Shown piece after piece: positions 59,401 through 64,000 of a stretch of DNA of 64,000 nt. The translations under genes were made by a program, and so were the position numbers. Numbering within the stretch: the first letter of the stretch is position 1; each line of letters begins with the position of its first letter. The stretch is from Acidobacteriaceae bacterium (GTDB taxonomy: Bacteria; Acidobacteriota; Terriglobia; Terriglobales; Acidobacteriaceae): contig DASZBM010000002.1 in NCBI GenBank assembly GCA_035944135.1, forward strand, positions 1 through 64,000, read 5' to 3'. The notes beneath the pieces are model-generated. The model had not been told where the DNA came from. It saw only the letters and a list, made by a program, of their open reading frames with translations, and searched no databases.

Positions 59401-59526
59401 CTTGGCGGACTTGGCCGCGTGCGCGGGTTTCGGTGGGGATTTTTTGGCGGCGGATTTTGTGGGCGTCTTCTTCGCGGCCGATTTGGTTTTTGCTGATTTT
59501 CGGGAGGCCTTGCGTGGGGGTGCCAT
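56443..59526 (-). CDS. ligD: Multifunctional NHEJ DNA ligase D
   Basis: The 1027-residue protein carries three enzyme domains in the order phosphoesterase - ligase - polymerase. A Lys/Ala/Ser-rich N-terminal tail (about 1-60) leads to the 3'-phosphoesterase (FVIQKHAASHLHYDFRL, VEDHPMEYGGFEGIIPKGQYGGG). The ATP-dependent ligase has HEIKLDGYR with the adenylated lysine at 385 and DGEVVVLDDNG. The primase-polymerase starts at about 735 (LTHPQKLLDPESGLTKHQLAAYY) and has RLIFDLDPDE with the metal Asp pair. LigD repairs double-strand breaks with Ku. The linker between ligase and polymerase (about 685-720) is low complexity and coincides with a dispersed DNA repeat. ku lies upstream on the same strand beyond an oppositely oriented hydrolase gene. 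Confidence 0.95.
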   Translation of the reverse strand: MAPPRKASRKSAKTKSAAKKTPTKSAAKKSPPKPAHAAKSAKPTKPARRKSASAADSVDEQLSRYRSMRDFHITAEPSGSKRAKSATTDENALPFVIQKHAASHLHYDFRLGWNGVLKSWAVAKGPSYVPGDRRLAVQVEDHPMEYGGFEGIIPKGQYGGGTVMVWDQGTWRPQPGYEDVTEALRKGSLKFLMDGTKMHGKWTLVRMGPKSSSSSGSRWGSSDKPNWLLIKEHDDFERGPNDPAITDAEPNSAVTGRTMDQIAHESDHVWNSKETAGTGRAWYRRDAPPGSNGSSSTTRASSSNSNVGEKFDINPRRSSKSAKGATYTSPGSAVIKTEKGLNARSIDPATLANLPAESQPAFIPPQLAEETTATPDGPDWLHEIKLDGYRIQARKSGSRVQLLTRKGLDWTHRMRAVADALAALPADKLTLDGEVVVLDDNGISSFANLQASFNEGERFSLTYFVFDLLHLDGCNTRNLTVRQRKQLLAKIIPSTDDGTVRFSDHIDGKGPEIFHEACKLGTEGIISKRDVPYRSGRSSDWLKSKCLLEQEFVIGGFTDSTEGPGRIGSLILGVYENDSPHQSSSPQLLYVGRSGTGFTQKLKRSLYDQLHKLETNKMPFSQKPQDIRRGYHWVQPKLVAEVRFASWTADNNIRQAAFLGLREDKSPHEVVREVATVKPKSDKSARTASARSSQPTARSSSAKKPESSKLQTANSNPKNKSSDPIALPATVRLTHPQKLLDPESGLTKHQLAAYYFTVADRMLPHIVDRPLSLVRCPEGAGKPCFFQKHVNSMLPPGITGVDVPDKKTGKPEPYITITTANAKPETLAGLAQMGVLEVHPWGSKNDDLEHPDRLIFDLDPDESLPWTTLADAAADVRKRLKRAGLESFLKTTGGKGLHIVAPIDPKHDWSTVKEAAHNLVLAMERSNPRLYLTKMTKSARVGKIYLDYLRNERGATAVAPFSPRARVGASISLPLPWSALKLPERPIFRVTDLDDPGSELRKHLRSDPWKPMLSLRQNLDPAALVTG

Positions 59527-59675
59527 CAGGTCAACTCCATGTGGATTCTCAGATGTATCAGATGCGCGGTAAGGACGGGCAACTGCTTATTTCTCGTTGG
59601 TTTGCATGATCGGACTGGGGTGTTAGGCTGTGTCATCGTTTCCAACCTGATTGTTCGAGTTGCGAGGTGAGAGGT

Positions 59676-60452
59676 ATGTCGCGCAGAGGTGCGGTTTCTC
59701 GTCGTGGATTTTTGGGTGGCGGCCTGGCCGCTGCGGCGCAGCTTGCTGCGCCGGTCGCAGCAAGGGCTGATCCGAAGGCGCGGACGTTTGTGCTGGTGCA
59801 TGGAGCGTGGCACGGCGGATGGTGCTGGCGGCGCGTGGCGGATCGGCTGACGGCGAAGGGCCATTATGTGGTGGCTCCGACGTTGTCGGGGGTGGGCGAG
59901 CGCTCGCATTTGAAGGCTGAGGATATTGATCTGACGACGCACGTTGAGGATGTGGTCGGCGAGATGAAGTGGAAGGACCTGGATGATGTGGTCCTGGTGG
60001 GGCACTCGTATGGCGGGATGGTGATTACGGGTGTAGCGGAGCAGATGAGAGAGCGGATCGCGGCGATTGTTTATCTGGACGCGTTTATGCCGGGCGATGG
60101 GCAGTCGCTTGCGGATTTTACAAACAGGACGTCCTGGCCGGAGCCTGTGACCCCGGCGCCGCCGGCGACGTACTTCCACGTGAATGAGAAGGATGCTGCG
60201 TGGGTGCAGAGCAAGCTGACGGCACATCCGACGCGATGTTTCACGCAGAAGCTGAAGGTGACGGGAGCGTATCAGTCGATTGCGAAGAAGCTTTATGTGC
60301 GGGCACCACTGTTTGCGCAGAAGGGGTTCGATCAGGCGCTGGAACAGTGCCGCGCAGATAAGTCGTGGCAGACCGCGACGGTGACCTGTGGACACGACGT
60401 AATGATCGATCAGCCAGGGGAACTGGCGGCGATGCTGGAGAAGTTCGCTTAA
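59676..60452 (+). CDS. Alpha/beta hydrolase, Tat-exported
   Basis: ATG 59676 gives 258 residues with a Tat signal (VSRRGFLGGGLAAAAQLAAPVAARA) and the hydrolase core FVLVHGAWHGGWCWRRVADRL, then VVLVGHSYGGMVITGVA with the nucleophile Ser, LDAFMPGDGQSL, and a C-terminal TCGHDVMIDQP with the His. The wording is that of the MeNA/hydroxynitrile-lyase and salicylate-esterase-like branch (HGAWHGxWCW). The substrate is unknown. A GTG nine bases earlier is an alternative start. It sits between ligD and ku on the other strand, and its stop shares the palindrome TTAA with the ku stop. A role in DNA repair is not implied. Confidence 0.85.
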   Translation: MSRRGAVSRRGFLGGGLAAAAQLAAPVAARADPKARTFVLVHGAWHGGWCWRRVADRLTAKGHYVVAPTLSGVGERSHLKAEDIDLTTHVEDVVGEMKWKDLDDVVLVGHSYGGMVITGVAEQMRERIAAIVYLDAFMPGDGQSLADFTNRTSWPEPVTPAPPATYFHVNEKDAAWVQSKLTAHPTRCFTQKLKVTGAYQSIAKKLYVRAPLFAQKGFDQALEQCRADKSWQTATVTCGHDVMIDQPGELAAMLEKFA

Positions 60453-61444
60453 GCGCTCTTGCGCTTATGGGTCGTGCGCGCGGTCTTCTCGCTCTTCGGC
60501 GGTTTCTTGGTGCCGGAGGAGATGGAGACTGTCTTTTTCTCGGCCGCGGCGGATTTCTTTGGAGAGCGCTTGGCGGGTGCTTCTTCATCGGCGGATGATT
60601 TCGCACCAGAGCTGACGGATTTGCGGAGCGCGTCCATCAGGTTGATGACCTTGCCCTTGGCGGGTGCGGGCTCCTCGTCCTTGGGGATGGGCAGGTGTTT
60701 GAGCTTGGCTTCGACGAGCTCTTTCACGGCAACCTCATAGCCGTCGACGAATTTCTCGGGATCGAACTTGGCCGTGCGGCGCTTGATGAGCTCTTTGGCG
60801 AGGTCGAGCGATTCCTTGTCGATGGAGTGGTGCTTGATGTCGGAGAAGTAGTCGGCGGGCTTGCGGAGCTCGGCGTCGTAGCGGAGGGTGTAGGCCATCA
60901 TGCCGCCGGTTTCGGATTTGTTGTCGGTGCCGCCGGGGCCGCCGGGTGCGAGGGCGACGATGTGCTCGCGGCCACCGAAGGCGATCTTGGTGATGGCGAC
61001 CTTTTTGGTTTCCTGGAGGGCCTTGCGGACGGTGAGGAAGGCCTCGGTCTGGGCGTCGTTTTCGGGGACGACGAAGTAGGGCTTCTCGTAGAACTCGGGG
61101 TCGATCTCGTCTTCGTTGACGAACTGCGTGACCTCCATGGTGTGCTTGGAGGGGACGCGGAGGTGGGCGAGCTCTTCGGGCTCGATGGTGACGTAGTGAC
61201 CCTTGGAGTACTCGTAGCCTTTGACGATCTGGGATTTCTCGACAACCTCGGACTGATCGGCGGCCTCGTCGGGGCTACGCTCGATTGCGGAGGCGAGGAC
61301 CTTCTGATGACGCACGCGCTCGCCGGTGGAGCGGTCGATCTGATGGAAGCTGATCTGGCTTTTGGCTTCTGTAGCCACGAAGAGCTTGACGCCGAAAGAG
61401 ACGAGCGAAATTGTTACCTGTCCACTCCAGTAGGGACGTGCCAT
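60449..61444 (-). CDS. ku: Non-homologous end-joining protein Ku
   Basis: The 331-residue Ku homologue forms the ring that binds DNA ends and recruits LigD. It begins with the family signature RPYWSGQVTISLVSFGVKLF, followed by SFHQIDRSTGERVRHQKVL, VKGYEYSKGHYVTIEPEEL, and FGGREHIVALAP, then YTLRYDAELRKP. The core ends at about 255. The remaining ~75 residues are a Lys/Ala/Ser-rich basic tail (KRSPKKSAAAEKK), which in other bacteria adds DNA binding. The gene ends in the TTAA palindrome shared with the convergent hydrolase gene. It is separated from ligD by 922 bases, so co-transcription would produce an antisense run across the hydrolase. Confidence 0.95.
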   Translation of the reverse strand: MARPYWSGQVTISLVSFGVKLFVATEAKSQISFHQIDRSTGERVRHQKVLASAIERSPDEAADQSEVVEKSQIVKGYEYSKGHYVTIEPEELAHLRVPSKHTMEVTQFVNEDEIDPEFYEKPYFVVPENDAQTEAFLTVRKALQETKKVAITKIAFGGREHIVALAPGGPGGTDNKSETGGMMAYTLRYDAELRKPADYFSDIKHHSIDKESLDLAKELIKRRTAKFDPEKFVDGYEVAVKELVEAKLKHLPIPKDEEPAPAKGKVINLMDALRKSVSSGAKSSADEEAPAKRSPKKSAAAEKKTVSISSGTKKPPKSEKTARTTHKRKSA

Positions 61445-61577
61445 CCTTCACCTCAACTGATAAGAAGCTGGGGGCCGGTCAGTAGTTGGATGGTACCGCG
61501 GAAGCGAGGATGGTGCCAGATCGTTGTGAATGAGGTATTAGCGTGTGCGTTAGGCGAAATGAAATCGAAGAAAGTAT

Positions 61578-63194
61578 TCAGGCGGTGTAGATCTCGCGGT
61601 CGAGCACGCGGGCGTAGGCGGGGACGGTGAGGAAGTCCTGGAACTTGGGGGCTTTGATGAGCTCGCGCATGAGGAAGGCGGCGTGCTCGTAGGCTTCGTA
61701 GCGTGGAGCGGGGACGTTTTCTTTGGCTCGGGCGAGCTCGGCGTCGATGAACTCGTCGCAGAGCTCGGTGGTGATCGGAAGGCCGGCGTATTGGCCGTCG
61801 GAGAGTTTGGCGCCGTGGTGGACCCATTGCCAGAGCTGTGCGCGGGAGATTTCGGCGGTGGCGGCGTCTTCCATGAGGTTGAAGAGCGGGACGCAGCCGA
61901 TGCCGCGCAGCCAGGCTTCGACGTAGCCGAGGCCGACGGCGATGTTCTGCTTGAGGCCGGCTTCGGTGATGGTGCCCGCGGGGACGGCGAGGAGGTCGGC
62001 GGCTGTGGGGTTGTAGTCGGGGAGCTGCTTGTCGATCTGGTTGGGCTGCGGCATGAGGCGATCGAAGACCTCTTTGGCGACGGGGACGAGGCCGGGGTGC
62101 GCGACCCAGGTGCCGTCGTGACCGTCGGAGGCTTCGCGCTCTTTGTCGGCGCGGACCTGGGTGAGGGCGCGCTCGTTGGCTTCGGGGTCTGACTTGATGG
62201 GGATGAACGCGGACATGCCGCCCATGGCGTGGATGCGGCGGCGATGGCAGGTCTTGATGCAGAGCTTGGAGTAGCTGCGCATGAAGTGCGTGGTCATGGT
62301 GACCTGTGAGCGGTCGGGGAGGAGGATGGAGGTATCGGCGGCGAGCTTTTTGATGAAAGAGAAGATGTAGTCCCAGCGGCCGCAGTTGAGGCCGGCGGAG
62401 TGCTCGCGGAGCTCGAAGAGGATCTCGTCCATCTCGAACGCGGCGAGGATGGTTTCGATGAGGACGGTGGCGCGGATGGTGCCGCGCGGGATGGCGAGCA
62501 TGTCCTGTGCGCGGAGGAAGATGTCGTTCCAGAGGCGGGCTTCGAGGTGGGACTCGAGCTTGGGAAGATAGAAGTAGGGGCCGGAGCCGCGGGAGGTGAG
62601 CTCGCGCGCGTTATGGAAGAGGTAGAGGGAGAAATCGAAGATAGAGCCGGACATGTACTCGCCGTCGACGACAAGGTGGCGTTCTTCAAGGTGCCAGCCG
62701 CGCGGGCGGATGACGAGGACTGCGGGGTTGTCGATGAGGGCGTAGTGCTTGTGGGTGGAGGGGTCGTCGAAGGTGATGGTGCGGCGGACGGCGTCGATGA
62801 GGTTGAGCTGGCCGTCGAGGAGATTCTCCCAGGTGGGCGTGGTCGAGTCTTCGAAGTCAGCCATGAAGACGCGCGCGCCAGAGTTGAGGGCGTTGATGAT
62901 CATCTTGCGGTCGACGGGGCCGGTGATCTCGACGCGGCGGTCCTGGAGATCAGCGGGGATGGGCGCGACGGTCCATTCGGTCTCGCGGATCTGGCGGGTC
63001 GAGGCGAGGAAGTCGGGGCGTTCACCGGCGTCGAGGCGAGTTTGGCGAGCTGCGCGCGCGGCGAGGAGCTGCTTGCGGCGCGGGTTGAACTCGCGGTGCA
63101 GAGCGACGGCGAAGGCGAGGGCTTCGGGCGTGAGGACGCGTTCGTAGCGGTCGGCGGTGGTGGCGTGGATTTCGGTGTTGGGTGGGAGGGTCAT
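61578..63194 (-). CDS. aceB: Malate synthase A
   Basis: The 538-residue enzyme condenses glyoxylate and acetyl-CoA to malate in the glyoxylate cycle. It shows the isoform A pattern: EITGPVDRKMIINALNSGA, MADFEDSTTPTWENLL, PRGWHLEERH, FYLPKLESHLEARLWND, TVLIETILAAFEMDEIL, and the C-terminal WVHHGAKLSDG. Length is that expected for AceB (about 530). AAGGA lies six bases before ATG 63194. Isocitrate lyase is not in the window. The neighbour upstream on the same strand is a hydratase-like gene. Growth on C2 units, such as acetyl-CoA from the pyrimidine pathway, would need this enzyme. Confidence 0.95.
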   Translation of the reverse strand: MTLPPNTEIHATTADRYERVLTPEALAFAVALHREFNPRRKQLLAARAARQTRLDAGERPDFLASTRQIRETEWTVAPIPADLQDRRVEITGPVDRKMIINALNSGARVFMADFEDSTTPTWENLLDGQLNLIDAVRRTITFDDPSTHKHYALIDNPAVLVIRPRGWHLEERHLVVDGEYMSGSIFDFSLYLFHNARELTSRGSGPYFYLPKLESHLEARLWNDIFLRAQDMLAIPRGTIRATVLIETILAAFEMDEILFELREHSAGLNCGRWDYIFSFIKKLAADTSILLPDRSQVTMTTHFMRSYSKLCIKTCHRRRIHAMGGMSAFIPIKSDPEANERALTQVRADKEREASDGHDGTWVAHPGLVPVAKEVFDRLMPQPNQIDKQLPDYNPTAADLLAVPAGTITEAGLKQNIAVGLGYVEAWLRGIGCVPLFNLMEDAATAEISRAQLWQWVHHGAKLSDGQYAGLPITTELCDEFIDAELARAKENVPAPRYEAYEHAAFLMRELIKAPKFQDFLTVPAYARVLDREIYTA

Positions 63195-63215
63195 GGCAAT
63201 CCTTGCAAGAAGCAG

Positions 63216-63230
63216 ATCCCCTTCGGGGAT
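63216..63230. repeat. Small hairpin unit before malate synthase
   Basis: ATCCCC-TTC-GGGGAT forms a perfect 6-bp stem and is followed by GACAGAAAG, 22 bases upstream of the malate synthase start in the short spacer to the next gene. It looks like another small dispersed palindromic unit; a regulatory role is possible. Confidence 0.4.
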
Positions 63231-63257
63231 GACAGAAAGAAAGGCAACGGCAAAAGC

Positions 63258-64000
63258 TTAGGCGAAGCGGAGGTCGACGCGGCCCGCGGTGGAGAAGACG
63301 ACCTCGACGGCAGAGCCGGCTGAGGCGAGAGTGTTGCCCGTCCAGGAGCCGGTGGTGATCCATTGGCCTTTGCGGAGGCCGCCGGTGCGCGCGGCGCCTT
63401 CGTTGGCGAGCCAGGGAAGAAGGCGGAGTAGGTCGCCGGCAGTGTTAGAGCCGGTGCGCTCGACGCGGACGATGCCGTCGACCGCGAGCATGACGTGCTC
63501 TTTGGTGAAGTCGATCGATTGCCAGTTGGAGACGGCGGGGCCGTAGACGAAGCCGCCGTGCATCTGGAGGTCAGCGATTACGGCAAGGCGAGCGGCCTTG
63601 GTCGGGTCTTCGAAGGCTGGTTCAAGGATTTCGATGGCGGGATGGCAGGAGGCCATCGCGGCGAGAGTTTCCTCACGCGTGTAGGGGTGTGCGCGTGGTG
63701 GGAGATCGCGGCCGACGAGGAAGGCGATCTCGGCTTCGAGGCCGCGGTAGCGCCAGCGCTCGCCTGCGAGTGTGCTGCCGGAGGCTGCGATCCAGGCGAG
63801 CGGCATGGGAGCGTACATGGGCGTGGCTTCTGGTGTACCAGCTCCGATCTTCCATCCGCCGATTTCGCCGAAGGCTGGAGCGATGCGGTCGTGGATGGCA
63901 TACGCCTCGTCAAGAGACTGGGGCTGCAGGTTGGCGGGGAGATCGGCGAGCAGATGGCCGGTGCGGCGGGCGTTGAGGAGGGCGTCGGTCGCGTCGATGA
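63258..64000 (-). CDS. 2-keto-4-pentenoate hydratase-like protein (partial)
   Basis: The gene runs off the window: the minus-strand frame is open from 63998 to the stop at 63258, giving 246 visible residues and no start. The sequence has the FAH-family/MhpD pattern: AYAIHDRIAP, GGWKIGAGTPEA, YRGLEAEIAFLVGRDLPPR with the metal-ligand Glu residues, and PAIEILEPAFED. WQSIDFTKEHVMLAVDG and a C-terminal GQWITTGSWTG end the domain. Hydratases of this family act in meta-cleavage pathways of aromatic compounds; related decarboxylases share the fold. An internal ATG at 63818 would drop the first conserved helix and is not the true start. It is separated from aceB by a 63-bp spacer. Confidence 0.82.
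   Translation of the reverse strand, partial: IDATDALLNARRTGHLLADLPANLQPQSLDEAYAIHDRIAPAFGEIGGWKIGAGTPEATPMYAPMPLAWIAASGSTLAGERWRYRGLEAEIAFLVGRDLPPRAHPYTREETLAAMASCHPAIEILEPAFEDPTKAARLAVIADLQMHGGFVYGPAVSNWQSIDFTKEHVMLAVDGIVRVERTGSNTAGDLLRLLPWLANEGAARTGGLRKGQWITTGSWTGNTLASAGSAVEVVFSTAGRVDLRFA

Overview
The window looks like a chromosomal segment of an Acidobacteriota bacterium, most likely of the Terriglobia/Acidobacteriaceae type. The reasons are a high-GC genome, an Oar-like TonB-dependent receptor with an N-terminal carboxypeptidase-regulatory domain, many Tat-exported sugar-handling enzymes, a subtilase with ALWGK C-terminal repeats, and dispersed intergenic repeats of a kind I associate with this group. 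The assignment is inferred from gene content, not from a marker search. I see no tRNA, rRNA, CRISPR array, phage or IS transposase.

Layout. (1) 1-4.1 kb: the 3' end of gyrA with a clear terminator, then a lower-GC pair encoding a phospholipase C/acid-phosphatase-type enzyme and a BamA-like outer-membrane barrel, then a small secreted protein. (2) 4.3-6.4 kb: a Tat-exported PhoD phosphatase. (3) 7.2-13.3 kb: a five-gene operon of an HD-GYP c-di-GMP phosphodiesterase with a peptide-type ABC transporter, mostly joined by 4-nt start/stop overlaps. (4) 13.5-15.3 kb: a secreted subtilase. (5) 15.4-22.9 kb, minus strand: an XRE-cupin regulator followed by a carotenoid operon crtN - aldehyde dehydrogenase (fused to a membrane segment and a DUF2141 domain) - crtP - crtQ - crtO - small unknown gene, every junction an ATGA overlap. 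The gene set matches a staphyloxanthin-like route to glycosylated, acylated carotenoic acids. (6) 23.1-31.7 kb, minus strand: a sugar-uptake and degradation locus (two sugar isomerase-like genes, a GH27 alpha-galactosidase, an Oar-like receptor, a Gfo/Idh/MocA oxidoreductase, a third isomerase) behind a perfect palindromic LacI-type operator candidate. (7) 31.8-34.8 kb: PduO-type adenosyltransferase, a Fur-family regulator, a ZIP metal transporter and a GT4 glycosyltransferase.

(8) 35.2-43.9 kb, plus strand: a reductive pyrimidine (uracil/thymine) degradation locus. It holds N-carbamoyl-beta-alanine amidohydrolase, PreT, PreA, a small unknown protein, dihydropyrimidinase, an NCS1 permease and a class III aminotransferase. 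Together they would take uracil to beta-alanine and then malonate semialdehyde; mmsA at 52-53.5 kb could finish the path to acetyl-CoA. (9) 43.9-51.9 kb: repeat-rich spacers, a metallophosphatase, RraB, a sulfatase, DinB-like, tandem GNAT, esterase, response regulator and a membrane protein. (10) 51.9-64 kb: mmsA, a type B carboxylesterase, a second XRE-cupin regulator, the bacterial NHEJ pair LigD and Ku with an alpha/beta hydrolase between them, malate synthase, and a truncated 2-keto-4-pentenoate hydratase-like gene at the window edge.

The points I rate most interesting are the ALDH-TM-DUF2141 fusion inside the carotenoid operon, the signal-less phospholipase C-type enzyme coupled to a POTRA-less BamA-like barrel, the small uncharacterised proteins embedded in the carotenoid and pyrimidine operons, and the repeat families that have written themselves into the ends or linkers of genes.
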